Assembly: GCF_038502225.1 (NCBI RefSeq)
Contig: NC_091369.1
Location: 13,653,969-13,717,968, forward strand
Origin: Cherax quadricarinatus
Lineage: Eukaryota > Arthropoda > Malacostraca > Decapoda > Parastacidae
DNA length: 64,000 nucleotides
Direction of reading: 5' to 3'
Positions 20,900 through 32,626 of this stretch are shown here, in pieces (the first letter of the stretch is position 1; every line of letters begins with the position of its first letter). The translations under genes and the position numbers were made by a program. A model generated the notes under the pieces. It saw only the letters and a program-made list of their open reading frames with translations. It was not told the DNA's origin and did no database searches.

Positions 20900-21370
20900 A
20901 GGCAGGGTATATAGACTGAAAGTTGCACATTTCTCAGCTGGTATATCAGTGCGTATATCCCAAAAGCTGCATATCTATCAACTTATTTACACTGAAAGTT
21001 GTACATTTGTCAGTTCATACGGCCGAGAGGTGCGCATCTCTGCGTATATGACCCTGAAAGGTTATATTTCTCAGTGTATATGCAGTAAGAGTGGTGTATA
21101 TCTCGGTGTATTTGCACCGGGAGGTGTATATTTCTCGTTTTATATATACCGATAAATTTATATCTCTCATTGAATATATACTGTATATGTACAGAAAAGT
21201 TTATATTTTTCATTTGTAAATTCATCTGGATGTGCATTAAGTTCGGTATACAAACAGGAAATATCTTTCATTGTATATTCATTGTCTATACACTCGAGAG
21301 CTTTATATTTCTCATTGTATATAGTCTGAGAGTTCGCTTTATTCCCTATTTCATGAAGTATCCTTGACTC
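20900..21370. repeat. Degenerate minisatellite with TATATTTCTCA cores
   Basis: About ten diverged units of roughly 35-45 bp: CTGAAAGTTGCACATTTCTC, TATATTTCTCATTGTATATA, GAGAGTTTATA variants. Old array. Confidence 0.65.
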
Positions 21371-21489
21371 TTAGCGAACAGTTGATGTGCGGCTTTAAAA
21401 AATCTCGACGTAGTTGATAGATTTTATACAAAATAAACTCACCACCAGCAAGAATTCGATAAGAGTCAAATCGGGGGGAGTAGAATAAT

Positions 21490-21533
21490 AGCTCTAGGCC
21501 TTTCGTGTTGCAATCAACACATCATCAGGAGCT
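21490..21533 (-). ncRNA. Hammerhead-like motif, subfamily HH-C, best preserved copy
   Basis: Minus strand: stem I AGCTC/GAGCT (five pairs), canonical CTGATGA, one extra T, stem II GTGTTG/CAACAC (six pairs, loop ATTG), GAAA, a self-complementary AGGCCT for stem III, and a CTA cleavage triplet. All conserved core positions are present. The extra base between the CTGATGA box and stem II is shared by every subfamily here. The short stem III would require dimerisation. Confidence 0.6.
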
Positions 21534-21731
21534 TGCAAAATTAAAGAAAAGAGGAGGATGTCCAAGCAAGTACGGTTCCAGAGGACCGTTTTTACTGGAG
21601 TGACTGAAAGAGGGATAGAGGAGGGTAAAGGAAGTGCCCCCAGGCACAACAGTGCCTGGGGGCACTCCGGTGAAGACGGTCCTCTGGGAACGTACTTGCT
21701 TGGACATCCTCCTCTTTTCTGCAATTTTGCA

Positions 21732-21771
21732 AGCTCCTGATGTGTTGATTGCAACACGAAAGGCCTAGAGC
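21732..21771 (+). ncRNA. Hammerhead-like motif, subfamily HH-C, broken core
   Basis: Same fold as the left arm, but three bases are missing in the box (CTGATGTGTTG), so A9 and the spacer are lost. Stem I, GAAA and AGGCCT are intact. Confidence 0.45.
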
Positions 21772-21834
21772 TATTATTCTACTCCTCCCGTGGTTTTGTT
21801 TTACATCCTGTATCTCTGGGTTTGCTATATTTGC

Positions 21835-21837
<3 letters not shown>

Positions 21838-21907
<70 letters not shown>
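21838..21907. repeat. (TA)n microsatellite
   Basis: About 35 TA dinucleotides near the end of the foldback element. Confidence 0.97.
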
Positions 21908-21910
<3 letters not shown>

Positions 21911-22149
21911 TCGTTTATGTTTAATGCAAATACCTCTTGAGTTTATGCAGAATTAAAAGACAAAAATAAAGCAAAAGTAATTAGCGATGATAGAATAGTT
22001 ATAACTCCATAAATAATTACTTTAAATTCAATTGTTTAAAAAATAAAGTCAAGTGTCAGGCGAGGCGGTTATATAATCTTTATTTTCACTCTATTTCAGA
22101 CGTAATTTCATGTTTTTATTTTGTTAGCTCTGGTGGGGTTAGTCCTAAT

Positions 22150-23335
22150 TGATTCTGTTTCCCACAATGTGACTTTGCTACCCACAGTGTGACTTTACTA
22201 CCCACAGTGTGACTTTAGTACCCACAGTGTGACTTTGCTACCCACAGTGTGACTTTACTACCCACAGTGTGACTTTAGTACCCACAGTGTGACTTTAGTA
22301 CCCACAGTGTGATCAGTACCCACAGTGTAACTTTAGTACCCATAGTGTGACTTTAGTACCCACAGTGTGACTTTACTACCCACAGTGTGACTTTAGTACC
22401 CATAGTGTGACTTTAGTACCCACAGTGTGACTTTAGTACCCACAGTGTGACTTTAGTACCCACAGTGTAACTTTATTACCCATAGTGTAACTTTACTACC
22501 CACAGTGTGACTTTACTACCACAGTGTGACTTTACTACCTACAGTGTGACTTTACTACCTACAGTGTGACTTTACTACCCACAGTGTGATTAGTACCCAC
22601 AGTGTAACTTTAGTACCCATAGTGTGACTTTAGTACCCACAGTGTGACTTTACTACCCAGAGTGTGACTTTACTACCTACAGTGTGACTTTAGTACCCAC
22701 GGTGTGACTTTACTACCCACAGTGTGACTTTACTACCTACAGTGTGACTTTACTACCTACAGTGTGACTTTACTACCCACAATGTGACTTTACTACCCAC
22801 AGTGTGACTTTGCTACCCACAGTGTGACTTTACTACCCACAGTGTGACTTTACTACCCATAGTGTGACTTTACTACCCACAGTGTGACTTTACTACCCAC
22901 AGTGTGACTTTACTACCCACAGTGTGACTTTACTACCCACAGTGTGACTTTAGTACCCACAGTGTGACTTTAGTACCCACAGTGTGACTTTACTACCCAC
23001 AGTGTGACTTTACTACCCACAGTGTGACTTTAGTACCCACAGTGTGACTTTACTACCCACAGTGTGACTTTACTACCCACAGTGTGACTTTACTACCCAC
23101 AGTGTGACTTTACTACTCACAGTGCGACTTTACTACCCACAGTTCGACTTTACTACCCACAGTGCGACTTTACTACCCACAGTGTGACTTTACTACCCAC
23201 AGTATGACTTTACTACCCACAGTGTGACTTTACTACCCACAGTGTGACTTTACTACCCACAGTGTGACTTTACTACCCAGAGTGCAACTTTACTACCCAC
23301 AGTGTGACTTTACTACTCACAGTGTGACTGTCACC
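22150..23335. repeat. 20-bp satellite S20a, about 59 copies
   Basis: Unit CCCACAGTGTGACTTTACTA with a common ACTTTAGTA variant. A few units are shortened (GTGATCAGTA, GTGATTAGTA). Confidence 0.97.
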
Positions 23336-23440
23336 TATAGTGAGGCTTTATCGTCTATTGTGGAACTTTATTGCTTTATTCCAGACTGAAGCTTTATTAA
23401 GCACAGTGAAGTTTTATCATTAATTGTGAGATATTACCAC
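23336..23440. repeat. Decayed bridge between two 20-bp satellites
   Basis: Irregular units with GGCTTTATCG, GAACTTTATTG, GAAGCTTTATTAAGCACAGT and AGTTTTATCATTAATTGTGA. They resemble both neighbours. Confidence 0.65.
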
Positions 23441-24052
23441 CCACAGTAGAGCTTTATAATCCACAGTAGAGCTTTACGGTCCACAGTAGAGCTTTATAAT
23501 ACACAGTAGAGCTTTATAATCCACAGTAGAGCTTTATAATCCACAGTAGAGCTTTATAATCCACAGTAGAGCTTTATAATGCACAGTAGAGCTTTACAGT
23601 CCACAGTAGAGCTTTATAATACACAGTAGAGCTTTATAATCCACAGTAGAGCTTTATAATCCACAGTAGAGCTTTATAATCCACAGTAGAGCTTTATAAT
23701 CCACAGAAGAGCTTTATAATCCACAGTAGAGCTTTATAATCCACAGTAGAGCTTTATAATACACAGTAGAGTTTTATAATACACAGTAGAGCTTTATAAT
23801 GCACAGTAGAGCTTTATAATCCACAGTAGAGCTTTATAATACACAGTAGAGTTTTATAATCCACAGTAGAGCTTTATAATGCACAGTAGAGCTTTATAAT
23901 ACACAGTAGAGCTTTATAATCCACAGTAGAGCTTTATAATCCACAGTAGAGCTTTATAATACACAGTAGAGCTTTATAATACACAGAGCTTTATAATACA
24001 CAGTAGAGTTTTATAATACACAGTAGAGCTTTATAATACACAGTAGAGTCTT
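23441..24052. repeat. 20-bp satellite S20b, about 30 copies
   Basis: Unit CCACAGTAGAGCTTTATAAT, with ACACAG and GCACAG variants. It has the same period as S20a and about 15 of 20 aligned bases in common. Confidence 0.97.
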
Positions 24053-24079
24053 ATCACACAAACACGCTCCATGTAGGTG

Positions 24080-24590
24080 AAAATTTCGACTTCCTTGAGC
24101 ACAAATCAGGAAATAAAAATACCTCACATATGTTTAAAACAAATCAAGAAATAAAAAAATACTAATGCAAATCAGGAAATAAGAAAATAACTAATACAAA
24201 TCAGGAAAAAAATGCTGAACAAATCAGGAAATAAAAAAATTACTAATACAAACCAGGAAATAAAAAAATTAATACAAACCAGGAAATTAAAATAACTAAT
24301 ACAAACCAGGAAATAAAAAAATGCTAATACAAATCAAGAAATAAAAAATAACTAATACAAATCAGGAAATAAAAAAAAATAACTAATACAAATCAGGAAA
24401 TAAAAAAATGCTAATACGAATCAGGAAATAAAAAAAATCGCTAATACAATTAAAAAAAATAAAAAATAACTAATACGAATCAGGAAATACAAAAATACTA
24501 ACACAAATCAGGAAATGAAAAATAAGTAATACAAATCAGGAAATAAAATTACTAAAACAAATCAGAAATACAAAATAATATAAATGTAAA
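24080..24590. repeat. A-rich minisatellite, unit about 28 bp
   Basis: About 17 variable copies of AATCAGGAAATAAAAAAA followed by ACTAATACA. Confidence 0.9.
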
Positions 24591-24724
24591 TATTTTTTTT
24601 TATCTCCCGGGAGAGATTGTGAATATTTCGTTATTGGTAACATTTCATCCCGTGTGTAGCGTTAATTAACGAATAACGTTGGTAGGTAATGACATTTTTA
24701 CTGGAGATGTGCTTTAACGAGGGT

Positions 24725-27700
24725 TTTGTGTTCTCCCACTGTGTTCTCTGTGTTCTTCAGCGTGTTCTTGAATTGTGTTTCCCACGTTATGTTACTGCAT
24801 TATGTTCTTTAATGTGTTCTTGACTAATGTTTCGCACTATGTTCTCGAATTGTGTTTCTGTGGATTTGAATTGAGTTTCCGTGTTCTTGAATTGTGTTTG
24901 TGTGTTCTTGAATTGTGTTTCAGTGGTCTTGAATTGTGTTTATGTGTTCCTTAATAGTATTTGTGTTCTTAAATTGTTTCTGTGCTCTTAAATTGTGTTT
25001 TTATGTTACTGAATTGTGTTTTCACAATATTGAATTATATTCTTTGTGTTCTTCACTTATGTTCCGCACTGTGTTCTTGAATAGTTTCTCAATATGTTCT
25101 TGTGTTGTGTTCTTCAGTGTGTACTGGAATTGTTTCTCACTATGTTCTTGTATTGTGTTCTTCAGTGTGTAGTGGAATTGTTTCTCACTATGTTCTTGTA
25201 TTGTGTTCTTCAGTGTGTACTGGAATTGTTTCTCACTATGTTCTTATATTGTGTTCTTCAGTGTGTACTAGAATTGTTATGTTCTTGTATTGTGTTCTTC
25301 AGAGTGTACTGGAATTGTTTCTCACTGTGTTCTTGTATTGTGTTCTTCAGTGTGTTCCGGAACTGCTTCTCACTATGTTATTGTATTGTGTTCTTCAGCG
25401 TGTACTGGAATTGTTTCTCATTATGTTCTTGTATTGTGTTCTTCAGTGTGTACTGGAATTGTTTCTCACAATGTTCTTGTATTGTGTTCTTCAGTGTGCA
25501 CTGGAATTGTTTCTATGTTCCTTTATTGTGTTCTTTACTTCAGTGTTCTTGTACAATTGTATTGTGTTCTTCAGTGTGTACTGGAATTGTTTCTCACTAT
25601 GTTCTTGTATTGTGTTCTTCAGTGTGTACTGGAATTGTTTCTCACAATGTTCTTGTATTGTGTTCTTCAGTGTGTACTGGAATTGTTTCTCACAATGTTC
25701 TTGTATTGTGTTCTTCAGTGTGTACTGGAATTGTTTCTCACTATGTTCTTGTATTGTGTTCTTCAGTGTGTACTGGAATTGTTTCTATGTTCTTGTATTG
25801 TGTTCTTCAGTGTGTACTGGAATTGTTTCTCACTATGTTCTTGTATTGTGTTCTTCAGTGTGTACTGGAATTGTTTCTCACTATGTTCTTGTATTGTGTT
25901 CTTCAGTGTGTACTGGAATTGTTTCTCACAATGTTCTTGTATTGTGTTCTTCAGTGTGTACTGGAATTGTTTCTCACTATATTCTTGTATTGTGTTCTTC
26001 AGTGTGTACTGGAATTGTTTCTCACTATGTTCTTGTATTGTGTTCTTCAGTGTGTACTGGAATTGTTTCTCACTATGTTCTTGTATTGTGTTCTTCAGTG
26101 TGTACTGGAATTGTTTCTCACTATGTTCTTGTATTGTGTTCTTCAGTGTGTACTGGAATTGTTTCTCATTATGTTCTTGTATTGTGTTCTTCAGTGTGTA
26201 CTGGATTGTTTCTCACTATGTTCTTGTATTTTGTTCTTCAGTGTCTACTGGAATTGTTTCTCATTATGTTCTTGTACTGTGTTCTTCAGTGTGTACTGGA
26301 ATTGTTTCTCACTATGTTCTTGTATTTTGTTCTTCAGTGTGTACTGGAATTGTTTCTATGTTTTTGTATTGTGTTCTTCAGTGTGTACTAGAATTGTTTC
26401 TCACTATGTTCTTGTATTGTGTTCTTCAGTGTGTACTGGAATTGTTTCTCACTATGTTCTTGTATTGTGTTCTTCAGTGTGTACTGGAATTGTTTCTCAC
26501 TATGTTCTTGTATTGTGTTCTTCAGTGTGTACTGGAATTGTTTCTCACTATGTTCTTGTATTGTGTTCTTCAGTGTGTACTGGAACTGTTTCTCACTATG
26601 CTCTTGTATTGTGTTCTTCAGTGTGTTCTGGAATTGCTTCTCACTATGTTCTTGTATTGTGTTCTTCAGCGTGTACCGGAATTGTTTCTCATTATGTTCT
26701 TGTATTGTGTTCTTCAGTGTGTACTGGAATTGTTTCTATGTTCTTGTATTGTGTTCTTCAGTGTGTACTGGAATTGTTTCTCACTATGTTCTTGTATTGT
26801 GTTCTTCAGTGTGTACTGGAATTGTTTCTCACTATGTTCTTGTATTGTGTTCATCAATGTGTACTGGAATTGTTTCTATGTTCTTGTATTGTGTTCTTCA
26901 GTGTGTACTGGAATTGTTTCTCACTATGTTCTTGTATTGTGTTCTTCAGTGTGTACTGGAATTGTTTCTCATTATGTTCTTGTATTGTGTTCATCTATGT
27001 GTACTGGAATTGTTTCTATGTTCTTGTATTGTGTTCTTCAGTGTGTACTGGAATTGTTTCTCAGTATGTTCTTGTATTGTGTTCTTCAGTGTGTACTGGA
27101 ATTGTTTCTCACAATGTTCTTGTATTGTGTTCTCAGTGTGTACTGGAATTGTTTCTCACTATGTTCTTGTATTGTGTTCATCAATGTGTACTGGAATTGT
27201 TTCCATGTTCTTGTATTGTGTTCTTCAGTGTGTACTGGAGTTGTTTCTCACTATGTTCTTGTATTGCGTTCTTCAGTGTGTACTGGAATTGTTTCTCACT
27301 ATGTTCTTCTATTGTGTTCTTCAGTGTGTACTGGAATTGTTTCTCATTATGTTCTTGTATTGTGTTCTTCAGTGTGTACTGGAATTGTTTCTCACTATAT
27401 TCTTGTATTGTGTTCTTCAGTGTGTACTGGAATTGTTTCTCATTAAGTTCTTGTATTGTGTTCTTCAGTGTGTACTGGAATTGTTTCTCACTATGTTCTT
27501 GTATTGTGTTCTTCAGTGTGTACTGGAATTGTTTCTCATTAAGTTCTTGTATTGTGTTCTTCAGTGTGTACTGGAATTGTTTCTCATTATGTTCTTGTAT
27601 TGTGTTCATCAATGTGTACTGGAATTGTTTCTATGTTCTTGTATTGTATTCTTCAGTGTGTACTGGAATTGTTTCTCAGTATGTTCTTGTATTGTGTTCT

Positions 27701-28060
27701 TCAGTGTGTACTGGAATTGTTTCTCACAATGTTCTTGTATTGTGTTCTTCAGTGTGTACTGGAATTTTTTCTCACTATGTTCTTGTATTGTGTTCATCAA
27801 TGTGTACTGGAATTGTTTCCATGTTCTTGTATTGTGTTCTTCAGTGTGTACTGGAATTGTTTCTCACTATGTTCTTGTATTGTATTCTTCAGTGTCTACT
27901 GGAATTGTTTCTCATTATGTTCTTGTATTGTGTTCTTCAGTGTGTACTGGAATTGTTTCTCATTAAGTTCTTGTACAATGTTTTTGAACTATGTCTTCAC
28001 TATGTTCTTTCAATGTGTCCCTCATTATATTTTTGTGTTGTATTCCTATGTTCTTGTGTT
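24725..28060. repeat. 48-bp satellite, about 60 copies, with degenerate left edge
   Basis: Unit: ATGTTCTTGTATTGTGTTCT, TCAGTGTGTACTGGAATTGT, TTCTCACT. Units lacking CACT are 44 bp. The left 350 bp and the right end are decayed copies. All three plus-strand frames of the unit lack stops, which gives overlapping frames of up to 1,020 codons (25094-28156). The implied Cys/Phe/Leu-rich peptides show no domain, and the 44-bp units shift the frame, so no gene is called. Confidence 0.96.
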
Positions 28061-28226
28061 CTTCACTTTGTTTCTGCGCTTTGTTCTTCACCTTGCTTTT
28101 GTATTGCGTTCTTTACTATGATTTTGTGGTGCATTTTTGTACTGATGTATTCTTGATAATGTTCTTCTATGTTCTCTCAATGTTCCTTACTATTGTGCTA
28201 TGTTCTTCAGGATGTTCACGTGTTAT

Positions 28227-29290
28227 GCTCCTTAAGAAACCTAACCAAACTAAACCAAACTAAACCAAACCTAACCAAACCTAACCAAAGCTAACCAAAC
28301 CTAATCAAACCAAACCTAACCAAACCTGGCCAAACCTAATCAAACCTAACCAAACCTAATCAAACCTAACCAAACCTAACCAAACCTAATCAAACCTAAT
28401 CAAACCTAATCAAACCTAACCAAACCTAACCAAACCTAACCAAACCTAACCAAACCAAACCTAACGTAACCACCTAATCAAACCAAACCTAACCAAACCT
28501 AATCAAACCTCATCAAACCTAACCAAACCTAACCAAACCTAACCAAACCTAACCAAACCAAACCTAACGTAACCACCTAATCAAACCAAACCTAACCAAA
28601 CCTAATGAAACCTAACCAAACCTAACCAAACCTAATCAAACCTAACCAAACCTAACCAAACCTAACCAAACCTAACCAAACCTAATCAAACCTAACCAAA
28701 CCTAACCAAACCTAATCAAACCTAACCAAACCTAACCAAACCTAACCAAACCTAACCAAACCTAACCTAACCAAACCTAACCAAACCTAACCTAACCACC
28801 TAACCAAACCAAACCTAACCAAACCTAATCAAACCTAATCAAACCTAATTAAACCTAACCAAACCTAATCAAACCTAACCAAACCTAATCAAACCTAACC
28901 AAACCAAACCTAACCAAACCTGGCCAAACCTAATCAAACCTAACCAAGCCTAATCAAACCTAACCAAACCTAACCAAACCTAACCAAACCTAACCTAACC
29001 AAACCTAACCTAACCAAACCTAACCAAACCAAACCTAACGTAACCACCTAACCAAACCAAACCTAACCAAACCTAATGAAACCTAATCAAACCTAATCAA
29101 ACCTAATTAAACCTAACCAAACCTAATCAAACCTAACCAAACCTAACCTAGCCAACCTAACCTAACCAAACCTAACCAAGCCTAATCTAACCTAACCTAA
29201 CCAAACCTACCCAACCCTTACATGATATTACATAGCCAATGATAACTAATCCAATCTTACTTAAAATCCTAACTTAACCTCACCTAACAC
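28227..29290. repeat. Telomere-like interstitial array of CCTAA and CCAAA
   Basis: About 1 kb made almost entirely of pentamers CCTAA and CCAAA (as AAACCTAACC), with TAATC and GTAACCACC variants in a recurring order. Perfect CCTAA doublets occur, as at 28785-28800 and 29150-29200. CCTAA is the complement of the arthropod telomere unit TTAGG (established). The array is internal and mixed, so it is not an intact telomere. Confidence 0.85.
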
Positions 29291-29547
29291 ACCCTATCTT
29301 AACTAACGCAACAATTCCCATCCTTGCGTATCCGACCCCAAACCTAATTGCATTCCCAATGAAAATACATCGGCCAAAGACATAGCCATGTTGCAATCAA
29401 AATTGAGTTGAAGCATGTGCAGACATTCCATTTCAAGAACGCAGAAAGCAAATAAAATCCCCTGATATTTTCTACTGGTAATAATGGTGTAATGCAGCCA
29501 GCTGAAATATGTTCTGTATCAGTGATAAGATTACTGACCGAAAACTG

Positions 29548-29556
<9 letters not shown>

Positions 29557-29622
<66 letters not shown>
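29557..29622. repeat. (GA)n microsatellite
   Basis: Pure GA run. Flanking open frames are spurious. Confidence 0.97.
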
Positions 29623-29625
<3 letters not shown>

Positions 29626-29984
29626 AGAAGGACAGATAGCAAGCATCTTTAAATCTCACACCGAGGCTATCTGCTGAGATGAACTGTCTACTTCTGTGTA
29701 GATTTAGGACTGACATCTATGTAGAGATTTGAGACTATGATAGTAAAGTAGGAGGCTCTCTCCCCACTCTTCTCCCTCCGTCCACTGCTTTCATGAAACA
29801 GATAAAAAATACACAGAATACGTTTATATTCTAGCACTGTTTTAACAGAAGGTATTGTACCAGTAGTTCTACATCTAAGAGTGGCGATGTGCACAGTTTT
29901 GAACTGCAGTATAGGGGTGCCACTAGCAAGACAGCGATGGAGTGAGTGATGATGAAAGTGTTTCTTCTCTTTCGGGTCACCCTG

Positions 29985-30915
29985 GTACGAGCTCAGTTGA
30001 CCTCACTACCTCTCCAGTCTTCGTTCGTCTTCTGTCTAATGCAGAAACCAAAACTGGACAGCATATTCAAAGTGCAGCCTAATGCATTGTAGATTCGGTA
30101 TTGCTTCTAGGATTTTGTACTATAAATTTCTTGCTATTAATTCTTCATATCTGTTGACTTTGCTGCTAAAAGATAAACAGTGTTGTCTGGTGCATTTCAA
30201 GTCACTGTTTATAAATATTTCAAGTTTTTTTCTTATCTTGTTTCTTTTATTTGCCGAGAAAACACTTTGAACTCACGTTAGAGATTTTTAGATCAAAAAA
30301 CAATCTTGTCACTTGTCGAAGTTGAAAGACATTTTCCACCTCTGCTACCAGAGCGCTGACCTATCCCGATCACTTTGAATACATAATCTGCATCGTGTCA
30401 TCCACCAATCTTATTAGTTTTGATGTTATCTGTATCTCAAGCTCGTTTATGTCTACTGTGAAAAGAACTGGGCTGAGAAGCCTGTCAGAGAAGAACTCTG
30501 CTCTTAACGTCTAGCCAATCAGACACCTCTCCGTTCAGCACTACTCGTTGTTTCTATCGGTGAGCCAATTAGTAATTCAGGCATGAAGTTTGTGTGCCTT
30601 ATACCAGGTGTTCTTATGCCGGGGGTATCAATACCCCCTTGGGGGTATGGGACTCGTTCTCCAAACAATTTAAAAAAACAAAAGTTGTCTGATTAGCATA
30701 AACTATCACTGGGTTACTAGCTATCCATATGTAAAGTAAAACTAAGCTATGGGGAGATATTGGGCATTGCACTGGGGACTGTAGAAAGGTTAAGTACCTT
30801 TGCTGTATACTGTGCACCTTTATTTTAGCTAGCAATTGTTGCTGAGGTCCTGCATCCAATGCTTTGTAGAAATCTGGGTGTATTTTTGCTGGTGTAATTT
30901 TGTCGTCCAATTTCT
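29985..30915 (-). pseudogene. LINE-C reverse transcriptase, decayed
   Basis: Minus-strand pieces in order: DFYKALDAGPQQQLLAKIK (as D.QKAFD.VPH.RLL.KI), then LLSPVLFTVDINELEIQITS, then a degenerate catalytic box LVDDTMQI (normally F/YADDT), then HFEYAVQFW (LEYAV..W). These are RT motifs of CR1/jockey-type LINEs. Stops and frameshifts throughout. The order and spacing are right for a single element. Confidence 0.68.
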
Positions 30916-30949
30916 TTGTATATGTAATTAAACAGAACAGAGTTAATAT

Positions 30950-31108
30950 TTATCATATTCATGGGGGAGTGCTAAACCCGTAGGGATTATACAGTGCCTG
31001 TGTGTGGGGGGATGGAAGGTATTCAGGCTCAATTCAGGAAACTGAAGCACTGATCCAATTCCCTAGATCAGCGTCAAGGAACCTCCCTTCGGGGGAAAGT
31101 GGGTAGTA
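30950..31108. repeat. Interspersed repeat SINE-3
   Basis: TTCATGGGGGAGTGCTAAAC, CCGTAGGGATTATACAGTGC, GAACCTCCCTTCGGGGG. A diverged copy at 49288-49350 shares ATTCATGGGG, GTAAACCCAT and ATACATAGCC. It has no clear tRNA boxes, and its origin is not established. Confidence 0.6.
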
Positions 31109-31400
31109 ATTTCTTTTTGTCGTGAAATTCATGTTGATTTCTGGTTACTTAGTATTTCAGAAATTAACGAACTTGTCCCTAATAACAATCTCCATTTGTT
31201 AATCTAAAATTGATAATAAGTTGATGGAAGGGTCGTTGAGAGCACACATTTTTTTTTTAATAATAGGGATGGCAACTAATTTCCAGTCAATTGGCACCTT
31301 GATCTTCTAATGATTTGCTAATTATTTCCTTTAACTGATACGTTAACTGATTCCGTTAACTGACAGAAGATATCTGAAGCTTATATTTCGCAAATAAACT
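31109..31400. other. Possible continuation of LINE-C
   Basis: AT-rich. Minus-strand translation is too broken for a firm match, though position and composition fit the upstream part of LINE-C. Confidence 0.3.
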
Positions 31401-31439
31401 GCTATCAATGCCCATCTTTAAAGTCTACAGGGAGTGGAC

Positions 31440-32000
31440 ACTACACCTCCACCACACTATTAACTCCAACACCACTCCACAGTCCCTATCCCCATAATAC
31501 CCCTGCGCCACACACTTCCCACCAACACCACTACACAGCATCCTTACAACCACCATCACCACTACACAACACCCTGACAACCACCACCACCACTACACAA
31601 CACCTTTAGGACCACCAACACCACTACACAGCACCCTTACGACCACCACTACACAACCTTACGACCACCAGCACCACTACACAACACCCTTACAACCACC
31701 AACACTATAACCAACACCACTACACAACACCCTTACAACCACCACCACCACTACACAACACCCTTACAGCCACCACCAACACCACTACACAACACCCTTA
31801 CAACCACCAGCACCATTTACACTACACCCTTACAACCTGCAACACCCTTACAATCACCAACACCATTAGACAACACCCTTGCAACAACCACCACCACCAC
31901 CATCACCACCACTGCACAGCACCCTTACAACCACCAATACCATTACACAACACCCTTACAACCACCAACACCACTGCACAACACTCTTACAACCACCAAC
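31440..32000. repeat. CAC-rich minisatellite, unit about 30 bp
   Basis: Variable copies of ACCACTACACAACACCCTTA followed by CAACCACCAAC. Confidence 0.9.
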
Positions 32001-32620
32001 ACCACTCTCATACCCTTGCTTCTAACACCCCTCCACTTCTCCCCTACTCCACTCCGCCCTCCCCAACACCCTCCAACATTCCTCTCACGCCTTCCCTGCG
32101 AAAGCTATTAGGCAAGAGAAGGGAGAACGGGAATAATCCTTCAAACAACAATAACCCGGGTTACAATTTTCTATGTATCACGCAAGACTGACCCAACGTT
32201 TTCCTAAAATATTAATAATATATACCCCCCTCCCAGTTCAATATATTTTTCAGAGTGCTCTTATATTTTCCGATTTTTTCTTCTAAAAAAATCATATATA
32301 TAATTTTTTTTATTAAACATTTCCTAATATTGCCCTGTAATTTTTCTATATATTTTTCTTGTATAATAATCGTATTTTTACCGTATTATGATTTTCCTGT
32401 TTTATCGCTATTCTCCTGTTACTGTTATTCCCGTGTTTCTGTTACTGTTTTGCTCCTGTTTAAAGAAATGCCATCACGTTCGTATATTTATTTTTTATTA
32501 TCACACTGGCCGATTCCCACCATTTTACAACACATACAGATAGGAGCTTGTCTAAATAGCTAAAATAAACATTCTTGAGAGCTCAGCATTACTGCATACA
32601 AGAACAAGACAATTACAGAT
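32001..32620. other. Unassigned spacer
   Basis: Pyrimidine- and AT-rich. The 102-codon Phe/Ile/Tyr-rich frame at 32255-32563 has no recognisable domain and looks compositional. Confidence 0.5.
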
Positions 32621-32626
32621 ATCCTG

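Larger units (their letters stand above)
21475..21790. mobile_element. 316-bp foldback element with two HH-C hammerhead-like units
   Basis: Near-perfect inverted arms of ~150 bp meet at GCACAACAGTGC. Outer parts read TAGAATAATAGCTCTAGGCC and its complement. Inner parts are ATGTCCAAGCAAGTACG and a GAGGACCG block. Both strands stay open for 60-87 codons because of the palindrome, which is not evidence of coding. The terminal ~45 bp of each arm form hammerhead-like folds. A (TA)n tract follows within 50 bp. Confidence 0.8.

Noticed and set aside
21494..21757. 60-87 codon frames on both strands with almost the same peptide
   Set aside because: Mirror-image reading of one palindrome.
25094..28156. 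1,020-codon open frame
   Set aside because: Lies in the 48-bp satellite. Other frames of the same array are equally open, the peptide is a Cys/Phe/Leu repeat, and 44-bp units shift phase.
28227..29290. True telomere
   Set aside because: Internal position, mixed CCTAA/CCAAA units, and satellites on the left with unrelated DNA on the right.
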